DNA from: Bryobacterales bacterium
Lineage (GTDB): Bacteria; Acidobacteriota; Terriglobia; Bryobacterales; Bryobacteraceae
DNA: 59,756 nucleotides
Direction of reading: 5' to 3'
Assembly: GCA_009697505.1 (NCBI GenBank)
Contig: SHUD01000009.1
Coordinates: 1-59,756 of the forward strand
In this document: positions 52,350 to 59,756 of the stretch, one piece after another
How the letters are laid out: the number at the start of each line of letters is the position of its first letter
Numbering within the stretch: position 1 is the first letter of the stretch
Notes under the pieces: model-generated
The model's input: the letters and a program-made list of their open reading frames with translations, nothing else
What the model was told of the DNA's origin: nothing
Databases searched by the model: none
Program-made: the position numbers and the translations under genes

Positions 52350-53862
52350 CTGTTGGGCAGTCTTCCTTGGAATGGGTATCGCAGTTGACCGACGGTTCAT
52401 TGTCGGTGATGGAAACCCCCGCCGCCTTCATGACTTTCTCGAGCGCCTCAATGGTTTCCGGTGAAGGCTTGAAGTTCCCGAAACGGTGACCGCGTGCGAT
52501 CCACAGCGGCGTCCAGCCCATTTTGTTCTTCTTGTTCCAAATGTCGATCCTAGCGCCCTTGGCGGCTAGAAACTCCACCGCGCCGGGCAAGTCTTTGTAA
52601 GCCGCGCCGTGCATGGCGGTTTCGCCTTTGGCGTCGACCGCATTGATGTCGTTGCCGAGTTCCAGGGCCACCTGAAGCGCTTCCATAACTTCGGGCTCTG
52701 TTCCGGCATCTTCACCGGGAGATCGCGTGCCGAGCCCGGCAACCGCCATTAAAGGAGTGCTGCCATCATCGTTGGGAATCTTCGGGTCGGCGCCAAGCTG
52801 CGCCAGATAGCGCATCATCTCGGCATCGGCCGTTCGGGCGGCCAAAAAGAAAGGCGTGGCCCCCTTGGTATTCAGCCTGGTCATCCCCACGGAACTGTTG
52901 CGGGGCATGCGCACGTTTAGATTCGCGCCCTTGTCCACCAGTTTCTTGATGAGCTCCCTGCTGGTCATGGTGCCCGATCCCTGCGGAGGCGGTTGGTTAT
53001 CGCCCGCTCCCGCCTTGCGGACCCAGGTGAGGGCGTGCAGCGGCGTCCAGCCCTGTTCAATGCTGTTAGGATCGGCGCCGGCATCCAGCAGTTCACTGGC
53101 CAGTGACAGATGGCCGTTCACCACCGCCAGAGCCAGAGCGTTGGTGCCCGGTTTCGGCGGGATACTATTGCGGGACTGCTGGCGGGGCCGGAAAAGGTTC
53201 TGCGTCTTTTCGTTGACGTCGACGCCCGCTTTGAGCAGCACGTGGACCACTTCGGCACGGCCTTCGCGAATAGCGTAGAGCAGGGGAGTGAAGCCGCCAA
53301 ATTCGCGGGCGCGGCGGTCGGCTCCGCCTTCCATCAACGCTTCCACAGCTGGGGCATTGCCTTCGGCGGCTGCCCACATCAACGCGGTCTGCCCGGTACG
53401 GGGTTCCTTGGCGTTGGGATTGGCTCCGTGAGCCAGCAGCGCCTTGATGGCGGGAACCTTGCCCGTCCGCGCGGCGGTCATCAATACGGTTTCGCCGCCG
53501 GGAAGGGTGGTATTAGCGGCGGCCCCGGCTTTGAGCAGCAGCTCGACCATGGCTCCGTTGCCGTTCTCACAAGCCGAGGAAAGGGGCGTGACGCCGTAGC
53601 GGTTCAGGGCCTTGGCGTTGGCGCCGGCGGCGACCAGCAGCTTTGCCGTTTCCAGGTCGTCCTGGTAGGCGGCCCAGTGCAACGCGGTCATGCCGTTTAC
53701 CTGGGCGGAATTCACGTCCACTTTCTGCTGGAGCAAAGTACGCACGCCGGCGGTGTTACGCGCTTTGGCGGCGTAGGCCAACCGTGAATCCACGTTAGCC
53801 GCAAATAGGCTACCCGCCGACAATACCGCGGCGGCCCATACCTGAACTTGTCTGCGAGACAT
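52342..53862 (-). CDS. Exported ankyrin-repeat protein
   Basis: 506 residues. Signal about 1-21 (AAAVLSAGSLFAAN). At least ten ankyrin repeats fill about 25-470, with the usual GxTPLxxA core (GMTALHWAAYQDD, GVTPLSSACENGN, GQTALMWAAAEGN, GFTPLLYAIREGR). A Pro/Gly-rich insertion interrupts the array near 285-300. Such proteins bind other proteins. It is the third gene after DUF1592 and DUF1552, a grouping I associate with Acidobacteria and Planctomycetes. AGGGG Shine-Dalgarno before the ATG. Confidence 0.9.
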   Translation of the reverse strand: MSRRQVQVWAAAVLSAGSLFAANVDSRLAYAAKARNTAGVRTLLQQKVDVNSAQVNGMTALHWAAYQDDLETAKLLVAAGANAKALNRYGVTPLSSACENGNGAMVELLLKAGAAANTTLPGGETVLMTAARTGKVPAIKALLAHGANPNAKEPRTGQTALMWAAAEGNAPAVEALMEGGADRRAREFGGFTPLLYAIREGRAEVVHVLLKAGVDVNEKTQNLFRPRQQSRNSIPPKPGTNALALAVVNGHLSLASELLDAGADPNSIEQGWTPLHALTWVRKAGAGDNQPPPQGSGTMTSRELIKKLVDKGANLNVRMPRNSSVGMTRLNTKGATPFFLAARTADAEMMRYLAQLGADPKIPNDDGSTPLMAVAGLGTRSPGEDAGTEPEVMEALQVALELGNDINAVDAKGETAMHGAAYKDLPGAVEFLAAKGARIDIWNKKNKMGWTPLWIARGHRFGNFKPSPETIEALEKVMKAAGVSITDNEPSVNCDTHSKEDCPTAK

Positions 53863-53892
53863 GGTGATCCCCTCCTGGACTCTCCCGGGTTC

Positions 53893-55227
53893 TTACAGCT
53901 CGAGCAGTTCGTTGATCTTGCCCTGGCTATCGGCGAAGGCGTCCATGCGGACGCCCACCTTCTCGAGCAGCGTCAGGTGGAGGTTGGCCAGCGGCGTACG
54001 CTCGGCGTACTTGACGTGGCGTCCGCCCTTCATCCTGCCGGCGCCGCCGCCGACGACAACAATCGGCAGATCCTGGTGGCTGTGCACGCTGGGGTTGCCC
54101 ATGCCGCTGCCGTACATGTACATGGTGTGGTCCAGCAGCGAGCCGTCGCCATCCTTGATGTTCTTCAACTTTTCCAGGAAGTAGGCCAACAGCGAAATAT
54201 GGTAGCTGTTGATCTTCGACAGTTTTTCCAGTTTCTCCGGATCGCCGCCGTGGTGCGAGGTGGGGTGATGCGCTTCCGGCACGCCAACTTCGGGATAAGT
54301 ACGCGTGCTGCTTTCGCGGGCCAACTGGAAGGTGATGATGCGGGTGACGTCGCCCTGCAAGGCTAGCACCTGCAAATCGAACATCAATTTGGCATGATCG
54401 CCGTAAGCCACCGGAACACCCACGGGGCGCTCCAGATCCGTCATGCTGGAGCTGGCCGTTTCATGCTCGGCTTTCTGAATGCGGCGCTCCACTTCGCGGA
54501 TGGTATCGAGGTATTGGTCGACCTTCTGCTTGTCGTCGCCGCCCAGTTTCTTCTGCAGACGGCTGACATCCGCGGTCACCAGATCCAGCAGACTCGACCG
54601 GCGCTTCAGCGCGGCGCCCCGGTCGGCGGTGCTGCCGCCTTCGCCAAACAGCCGTTCGAAGACGATGCGCGGATGCGCTTCGGAAGGCAGCGGCGTCGTC
54701 GGCGAAGACCACGACAGGTTGTTCTGATACACGCACGCGTAGCCGTTGTCGCATTCGCCTACCGAGGCGCGCAGGTCCATCGACAACTCCAGCGAGGGTA
54801 GCGGAGTGTCCTGGCCCATCTGCTTGGCGGCCACCTGGTCCACCGTGGTGCCCAGATAATAGTCCGTGCTCTCGGTCCACTTGGCCCGGGCGGCGCTGAG
54901 GAAGCCGGCGTTGGAGGTCGCATGCGTCCCCGGATAGGAGTTCTTCAGCTCCATATTCGTGAGCACGGTGACGTGATCCAGCACGGGCGTCAACGGCATC
55001 AGGGTCGGCGAGAGCTCGGTGATCTTGCCCACCTGCCGCGGAGTCCATTTCGCGGTGTGCGATCCCATGGGGACGTACACAAAGCCCAGGCGGCGGACCG
55101 GGGCCCCGGCCGTCGCGGCCAGCGCGGTGTGCGCCGGGATCATGGCATCCAGCAAGGGAAGGGCGACAACCGCGCCCGCGCCCCGCAGGAAGGTCCGGCG
55201 TGGAAGAGCTTTCTTGGTGATGATCAT
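53893..55227 (-). CDS. DUF1552 domain-containing Tat-exported protein
   Basis: 444 residues. Twin-arginine signal PRRTFLRGAGAVVALPLL at about 9-26. The remainder is the DUF1552 domain, a sulfatase/alkaline-phosphatase-like fold of unknown activity; RRLGFVYVPMGSHTAKWTP and GNPSVHSHQDLPIVVVGG are typical of it. The ATGA overlap with the DUF1592 gene shows cotranscription. The two families nearly always occur together and are assumed to be functional partners, but no reaction is established. Confidence 0.92.
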   Translation of the reverse strand: MIITKKALPRRTFLRGAGAVVALPLLDAMIPAHTALAATAGAPVRRLGFVYVPMGSHTAKWTPRQVGKITELSPTLMPLTPVLDHVTVLTNMELKNSYPGTHATSNAGFLSAARAKWTESTDYYLGTTVDQVAAKQMGQDTPLPSLELSMDLRASVGECDNGYACVYQNNLSWSSPTTPLPSEAHPRIVFERLFGEGGSTADRGAALKRRSSLLDLVTADVSRLQKKLGGDDKQKVDQYLDTIREVERRIQKAEHETASSSMTDLERPVGVPVAYGDHAKLMFDLQVLALQGDVTRIITFQLARESSTRTYPEVGVPEAHHPTSHHGGDPEKLEKLSKINSYHISLLAYFLEKLKNIKDGDGSLLDHTMYMYGSGMGNPSVHSHQDLPIVVVGGGAGRMKGGRHVKYAERTPLANLHLTLLEKVGVRMDAFADSQGKINELLEL

Positions 55228-57566
55228 TGGGTTCTCCTCATTTGAAATGGTGTGCTGTTGGCAATTCCTAGAATGACCGACGAGAATTTGAAGTCTTTGG
55301 CTTTGGCGTCAGCGACGATCTTGCGCACCGCCGGCGCGTCATAATACTCGACGCCGCGTCCGAGCGCGTACGTCATCATCTTTTCCGTGAACGTGGAAAC
55401 AAACTGGTCCTTGCGGGCTAGCAGCGCCTTCTGCAAACCGGCGGCTCCCGCGAAGGTGCTGCCATCGGGCAGGGCGCCGGTCGAATCGATCGGCTGGGCT
55501 TCTTCAATCGTGCGCCAGCGGCCCACGGCGTCGTAGTTTTCGAGCGAAAAGCCCACCGGGTCCATCAAGCGGTGGCAGCCCGCGCACGGTTGGTTGGCGC
55601 GGTGCAACGCCAGTCTTTCGCGGACTGACAGGGCTTTGGTGGAGCCCGTATTGTCCTTCAACGGCGGCACGGCCGGAGGCGGCGGCGGTGGCGGGACTCC
55701 CAGAATATTCTCCAGAATCCACTTACCGCGGATCACCGGCGAGGTACGCGTCGCGTACGAGGTCACGGTCAGTATGCTGCCCTGGCCGAGCAACCCGCCG
55801 CGTCCGCTGCCGGGTTCAAAATCCACGCGGCGGAACCGGCTCCCGTAGACATTGGGAACGCTGTAGTGCCTGGCCAGGCGCTCATTGAGGTACGTGTAAT
55901 TGGCGCTCAACAGGTCCGGCACGCCGCGGTCTTCGCGCATGATGCTGTCGAAGAACAACTCCGTTTCCTGCCGGAAAGACTGGCGGAGATTGTCGTCGAA
56001 ATCCGGGAACATGCGCAGATCCGGAGTGGTGTTCGCTACGTTGCGGAGATACAGCCACTGCTCGGCGAAGTTATTCACCAGCGTCCGCGACCGTTCGTCG
56101 AGCAACATGCGGCGGACTTGTTTCTCCAGGCCGGCCGGGTTCCTTAATTGACCGCTGGTGGCGGCATTCATCAACTCGTCGTCGGGAATACTGCTCCACA
56201 GGAAGAACGACAGGCGCGAGGCAAGTTCCAGGTCAGTGATCTTATAGGCTGTATTCGGCGGCGCGTTCGCGGGATCGGACTCGACGCGGAAGATAAACTC
56301 GGGGCTCACCAGAACCGCCGCCAGCGCTCGCTCAATGCCGGATACAAAACCCTCGCCACTCGAACGGGCATCGGCGTAGAACCGGAAGCGGGGTTGCAGA
56401 TCGGCATCGGTCACCGGACGGCGGAACGCCCGCCGCATCACCGTGCTCACGATGCGCTTGGCGCAGGCTTCTTCTTCGGCGGGCTTGGCGGGCTTGCACA
56501 CGAAGATCTTCTTACGGCTGGGGGTGTCGCCGGGGCCGGTGGTGTCATACGGTCCGGTAATGGAGACCGAGTACAGCGCGATCTGGAGGCGCGGATGGCG
56601 GTAAGAGTTGAAGCGCGCCAGATACGGTTGGCGTTCCGTATCCAGGATGGTCCAAGGCTTCTTGGGGAAGGTGACGGCCAGCGTGTGCGGACCCGCCTTT
56701 ACCGGAATGCGGATGATGAGATCCTGGTCCACGGCGTGATGGTCTTCATCGATAGGAGGCGGCTTCACGGTGAACATCTTCACCTGTTCGTCATCGAGCA
56801 GCAACTCGACTTCCTGCGCGCTAGTCAAGCCCTCGACGTGCTCATCGCGGTCGCGGCTCAGGCGCAATTGGATGTCGTAAGACGCATCCAGCGGGAAGGT
56901 GTAAGGGACGGAAGCACCGCCACGTGTTCCTGGAGGCAGCTCGTCAAAGTGATGCTCTTGGGTCAGGTCGGCGGGGAGAATGATCGTGTCTCCACCCGGC
57001 GACCGCAACGCGCCGCCCACGGCCAGCCGGCTGATCTTTTCGGCCGCCGACAAATATTTTTCGAGCAGCGTTGGCGAAAAGTTGACGACCGTGATGTTGT
57101 CGAAGCCGTGACTGGATTCATCGGCGGGCAGCAGCGGCGTAACGTCCACGTCCAGCGCCAGCAGGTCGCGCAGGGCATTCTTGTATTCGGTACGCGTGAG
57201 ACGGCGTACCGCATTGGTCCGCCCGGGGTTGGGTTTCGCCGTGGCGGAGGCGTTCAAGTCCTTCACCAGCGAAGCCATCACGGTGTCATAGGTACGGTCG
57301 TCCGGACGGGGCACTCCCGGCGGCGGCATGTAGTGGCCGCGCAGCTTGCGGATGACCTTTTCCCACTGTTCCGGATGCGCGGAGACGCTCTGCCCGGCGA
57401 TATCATCCAGCACCAGCCCCGCGATCTTGGCCTTGCCATTGTGGCAGCCCGCGCAGAACTGCTTGACCATGGCCTCCTGAGGCGCCGCGGCCTGCTGGGC
57501 GTTCAGCAAGACGGTCGTGCCAACAACAACCAGCAACGCGAGATGGCGGGATACGTAGCTCACCAT
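55224..57566 (-). CDS. DUF1592 multidomain protein with N-terminal cytochrome c motif
   Basis: 780 residues from ATG 57566, chosen because GGGAGAG lies 4 nt upstream; ATG 57593 would add nine residues before the signal. Signal 1-24. Residues 38-42 (CAGCH) bind heme c in a planctomycete-type cytochrome domain. The chain then shows the DUF1587 (RRLTRTEYKNALRDLL), a sugar- or cellulose-binding-like beta domain, and DUF1595, DUF1592 and DUF1588 blocks. DUF1585 is at the C-terminus, with a second CAGCH motif (QPCAGCHRLMDPVGFSLENYD). It is likely a periplasmic redox-linked enzyme for polymer or sterol-like substrates; the actual substrate is not known. Confidence 0.92.
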   Translation of the reverse strand: MVSYVSRHLALLVVVGTTVLLNAQQAAAPQEAMVKQFCAGCHNGKAKIAGLVLDDIAGQSVSAHPEQWEKVIRKLRGHYMPPPGVPRPDDRTYDTVMASLVKDLNASATAKPNPGRTNAVRRLTRTEYKNALRDLLALDVDVTPLLPADESSHGFDNITVVNFSPTLLEKYLSAAEKISRLAVGGALRSPGGDTIILPADLTQEHHFDELPPGTRGGASVPYTFPLDASYDIQLRLSRDRDEHVEGLTSAQEVELLLDDEQVKMFTVKPPPIDEDHHAVDQDLIIRIPVKAGPHTLAVTFPKKPWTILDTERQPYLARFNSYRHPRLQIALYSVSITGPYDTTGPGDTPSRKKIFVCKPAKPAEEEACAKRIVSTVMRRAFRRPVTDADLQPRFRFYADARSSGEGFVSGIERALAAVLVSPEFIFRVESDPANAPPNTAYKITDLELASRLSFFLWSSIPDDELMNAATSGQLRNPAGLEKQVRRMLLDERSRTLVNNFAEQWLYLRNVANTTPDLRMFPDFDDNLRQSFRQETELFFDSIMREDRGVPDLLSANYTYLNERLARHYSVPNVYGSRFRRVDFEPGSGRGGLLGQGSILTVTSYATRTSPVIRGKWILENILGVPPPPPPPAVPPLKDNTGSTKALSVRERLALHRANQPCAGCHRLMDPVGFSLENYDAVGRWRTIEEAQPIDSTGALPDGSTFAGAAGLQKALLARKDQFVSTFTEKMMTYALGRGVEYYDAPAVRKIVADAKAKDFKFSSVILGIANSTPFQMRRTQ

Positions 57567-57697
57567 AAACTCTCCCTTACGCATCATATCCATATTAATA
57601 TACCTAATCGTATGAAAACATCCGCGCCAGAAGTTTATCCAAAATCTACCTTGGCGTCAATGCCTTAATGGCCAAGGGGCGATTCGGTGATTCCCGC
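57567..57697. promoter_or_regulatory. Spacer upstream of the DUF1592 operon
   Basis: 131 bp between the cytochrome gene end and the DUF1592 start, AT-rich. The minus strand has a TATATT at about 57594-57599 close to the Shine-Dalgarno, so a promoter with a short leader is possible; no -35 stands out. No terminator with a T run was seen for the sox-like pair. Confidence 0.25.
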
Positions 57698-58228
57698 TCA
57701 ATACCAGCTTGGTTTCGCGGGCGCGGGCCACGGCTGCGCCGGGACGAAGCCGTTGCGGTTCGGCATCTGGACCGCGGGCAGGCTCTTGGCGTCCATGACG
57801 TCGTCCTCTTTGATGATGCCGTTCTTGAACAACAGGAACGCTGTTACCGAGTAAACTTCATCCGCAGTCAGCGAACCCGGTTTATTGGCGGGCATCGAGC
57901 GGCTGATGAAATCATACGCGATTGTCGCGTAGGGATAGTAATTTACCGTCCCCTTGCGGATCTTCCCGGGTTCGGGAGTCACCAGGCGGGCCGACGTGCC
58001 CCCAATTCCATTTTGCCCGTGGCAGGCCGCGCACTGGCGCGCGTAAACCGCGGTGCCGTCCTTGGCGGTTCCGCTGCCGGGAGGAAGCTCCTTGCCCGCC
58101 GGTCCGATCACATGGTCCATGACCTTGACTTCTTCCGGAGGAGCAACCGAGCCCAGGTTGTACGTCCGCTGCGCCAGCGCGGGCAGGCACGCGGCAACCA
58201 ACAGCAGAGGGAAGAAAACTCTACGCAT
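57698..58228 (-). CDS. Exported c-type cytochrome (SoxD/SorB-like subunit)
   Basis: 176 residues from ATG 58228. Signal 1-20 (MRRVFFPLLLVAACLPALAQ). The heme site is Cys66-Cys69-His70 (CAACHG), and Met in SRSMPANKPG is a likely axial ligand. One heme only. The start lies 8 bp inside the sulfite dehydrogenase gene, so this is its electron-accepting partner. Longer frames upstream are shadows of that gene. Confidence 0.88.
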   Translation of the reverse strand: MRRVFFPLLLVAACLPALAQRTYNLGSVAPPEEVKVMDHVIGPAGKELPPGSGTAKDGTAVYARQCAACHGQNGIGGTSARLVTPEPGKIRKGTVNYYPYATIAYDFISRSMPANKPGSLTADEVYSVTAFLLFKNGIIKEDDVMDAKSLPAVQMPNRNGFVPAQPWPAPAKPSWY

Positions 58229-59525
58229 GGCTGCTCCCCGAGGTGTTGTACATATTATCGTGGAGCTTGCCATCTTTCGTGACGCGCCAGCGCTGCGTGG
58301 CGTTGAAGTGGAACGCGTGCTCGGCGGTCGGCCATTCGTCATCGGCCTTGATGCCCCAGTTCTTGGCCACCTGGTCGATGGAAGGTTGCACGTCGCCCCG
58401 CTCGTCGGTGGCGCGGGAAACCAGCATCGCCTCGTTGCCGTCCCAAGTCCACGGCAGCGTAAAGCGGGTGTACGATTTCTTGTGCACGGGCCCTTGAATC
58501 TTCGCCAGCTTCCAGGTCTTGCCACCGTCGGTGCTGACTTCCACCTTACTGATCAAGCCCGCGCCGGACCACGCCAAGCCGGAGATTTCGTAAAAGCCTG
58601 GGCCTTTCAATTGCTGCCCGCCCGACGGCCTGGTGATCAGGGACTTCACCGGCATTTCGAAGTGATACCAGCGGGCTTTCTCGCCCAGATCCGGCCTCTG
58701 AATCGAGTGCGCCATGGCTTCATCCCACGCCATGTAGGGCTGATCCACCACCTTGATCTGCCGCAGCCACTTCACGCTGTACGGCCCTTCCCAACCGGGG
58801 ACCATTAGGCGCACCGGGTAGCCCTGGTCGGGACGCAGCGGCTCGCCATTTTGTCCGTAGACGACCATGACGTCCTCCATGGCCTTGGCCATCGGAAGAG
58901 TATATGTGTAACGGCCCGCGTCGTCGGATTCGGAAACCAGCCAGGTTCCGCCTTTTTGCACGCCGCACTCTTTGAGCAGAACCGAGAGCGGAACGCCGGT
59001 CCATTCGCTGCAACTGGTGCCGCCGTGCAGATCCTGTACCGTCACGAAGTCAAATTTCTTGTGGCCGTGGTGGCCCGGGGAGCTGTTGCCCTGGCATTCC
59101 AGGAAGTGAACGCGCGCTTCCGACGGCAGCCGCTGCAAATCTTCCAGCGTGAAGTTCAACGCGCGGTCCACCATGCCGTGAATCAGCAGCTTGTATTTGG
59201 CGGGGTCCGTATCGGGCAATGTCGAGTGGCTGCGCACGAAGTGGACCGGCGCCGGCGTGATGATTCCCGTCTGGTCTCCCAGCGGTGCGTTCTGCCGCGG
59301 TCCAAGCATGGCCTGGAAGGGACCCTTGGGATAGTCGTTGGTACGGCCCATCTTGACGAACCGCGAGCGGTCCGCATAAGGATATGGACCTTTGGGTTTT
59401 ACTTCGCGAGGCTCGCTCTCGGCAGCCTGTACTTTTCCTGCCGCGCCCGCGGCCAACCCGGCCAGCGCCGCGCGCCCCAAGAACTTTCTGCGTCCAGACC
59501 TGGAATCCCCAGACTTCGTTTCCAT
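58221..59525 (-). CDS. Sulfite dehydrogenase molybdopterin subunit (SoxC-like)
   Basis: 434 residues. Tat signal GRRKFLGRAALAGLAAGAAG at 11-30. The sulfite-oxidase-family molybdenum ligand is Cys144 in HFLECQGNSSPG. The central fold runs to about 300, and the C-terminal Mo-co dimerisation domain (ISGLAWSGAGLISKVEVSTDGG onward) completes it. ATG 59525 with GGGAGG 8 nt upstream is preferred over an ATG at 59558. Together with the cytochrome it should oxidise sulfite or a protein-bound sulfane to sulfate in the periplasm. soxAXYZB are not in the window. Confidence 0.92.
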   Translation of the reverse strand: METKSGDSRSGRRKFLGRAALAGLAAGAAGKVQAAESEPREVKPKGPYPYADRSRFVKMGRTNDYPKGPFQAMLGPRQNAPLGDQTGIITPAPVHFVRSHSTLPDTDPAKYKLLIHGMVDRALNFTLEDLQRLPSEARVHFLECQGNSSPGHHGHKKFDFVTVQDLHGGTSCSEWTGVPLSVLLKECGVQKGGTWLVSESDDAGRYTYTLPMAKAMEDVMVVYGQNGEPLRPDQGYPVRLMVPGWEGPYSVKWLRQIKVVDQPYMAWDEAMAHSIQRPDLGEKARWYHFEMPVKSLITRPSGGQQLKGPGFYEISGLAWSGAGLISKVEVSTDGGKTWKLAKIQGPVHKKSYTRFTLPWTWDGNEAMLVSRATDERGDVQPSIDQVAKNWGIKADDEWPTAEHAFHFNATQRWRVTKDGKLHDNMYNTSGSSHA

Positions 59526-59610
59526 AGTGTTCCTCCCGTTACCCGACCATGATGGCAAGCGGGATCACGGGTGTCAACCGCGCCGCTCTCACCTTGTCGG
59601 TAGTAAATCA

Positions 59611-59648
59611 ATCTGTCCGGTTTTGTTCACACGTGATCTGTCCGGTTT
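59611..59648 (+). repeat. IS-end-like repeat pair (right edge)
   Basis: The 13-mer ATCTGTCCGGTTT occurs exactly at 59611-59623 and 59636-59648, a 25-bp offset. The block is an inverted relative of 96-133 (31 of 38 positions). It marks the upstream end of an IS whose transposase would read to the right, out of the window. Confidence 0.6.
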
Positions 59649-59701
59649 CGTCTATTCACCCCGTTGCACCTCTACGGCTGGCCGAAGGAGGTTTTCTGGT
59701 T

Positions 59702-59756
59702 TTGGTTCGCAAGAAAGGAACAGTCGTCGGAGCGGTGGGAAAGTGGGAATCCCTGG
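59702..59756 (+). CDS. Start of a possible IS-encoded protein, cut by the window edge
   Basis: A TTG at 59702 with AAGGAGG (59685-59691) 10 nt upstream opens an ORF beginning MVRKKGTVVGAVGKWESL that runs off the edge. It follows the IS-end repeats by about 50 bp, as a transposase gene should. Too short to assign a family. Confidence 0.35.
   Translation, partial: MVRKKGTVVGAVGKWESL

Noticed and set aside
56148..57668. A 506-codon open frame on the plus strand
   Set aside because: Antisense to the DUF1592 gene, whose domains and heme motifs are clear; the composition is shadow-like.

Overview
The window reads as high-GC chromosomal DNA of a Gram-negative acidobacterium, most likely of the Bryobacterales/Solibacter type. 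This is inferred from gene content: Oar-like TonB-dependent receptors with a carboxypeptidase-regulatory N-terminus, a DUF1592-DUF1552-ankyrin operon, a MoxR/DUF58/VWA cluster, LPS genes (kdsD, an LpxL/HtrB-like acyltransferase) and many Tat- or Sec-exported enzymes. No rRNA, CRISPR or phage genes were seen. Both edges carry outward-facing ends of related insertion sequences with 25-bp-spaced repeats.

Layout. 1-9.9 kb: an alcohol dehydrogenase diverges from thrC, a lipoprotein gene, a geranylgeranyl-reductase-like gene and hemL; a SAM hydrolase (DUF62) converges on hemL; then cysteine desulfurase, mnmA, acyltransferase and LOG-family genes run as one operon. 9.9-17.5 kb: rnr diverges from an adenosine-specific kinase; an RRM protein, kdsD, exported proteins, a cupin and a PepSY transmembrane protein follow. 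17.5-23.6 kb: a surface-glycan island (methyltransferase, GT-C-like membrane protein, SDR epimerase, DPM1-like GT2, DegT aminotransferase) lies between two 55-bp direct repeats, one of which is the 3' end of the PepSY gene; tRNA-Leu(CAG) follows at once. 23.9-31.1 kb: a TonB-dependent receptor, then a Tat-exported molybdenum hydroxylase of PaoABC type in which the 2Fe-2S and molybdopterin subunits are fused. 31.1-40.8 kb: sod, gatA, gatC, a DUF721/DciA-like gene, maf, and the operon moxR-DUF58-batA-like-VWA. 40.8-48.4 kb: flavin reductase, gcvT, gcvH, SGNH hydrolase, a second outer-membrane receptor and small exported proteins. 48.5-52.3 kb: cyclodeaminase-like gene, subclass-B3-like metallo-beta-lactamase-fold enzyme with an amidase, uridine-kinase-like gene. 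52.3-59.5 kb: DUF1592, DUF1552 and ankyrin operon, and a soxC/soxD-like sulfite dehydrogenase pair.

The genes are packed closely, with many 4-bp ATGA/GTGA overlaps, and three convergent pairs have interlocked stop codons. Many transcription-unit starts have a TANNNT-type -10 element only 5-10 nt before the start codon and no Shine-Dalgarno, which suggests frequent leaderless transcription. The best lead for something undescribed is the glycan island: it is bordered by a duplicated gene 3' end that differs mostly at silent positions, as when an integrating element restores its target gene, yet no integrase is present.
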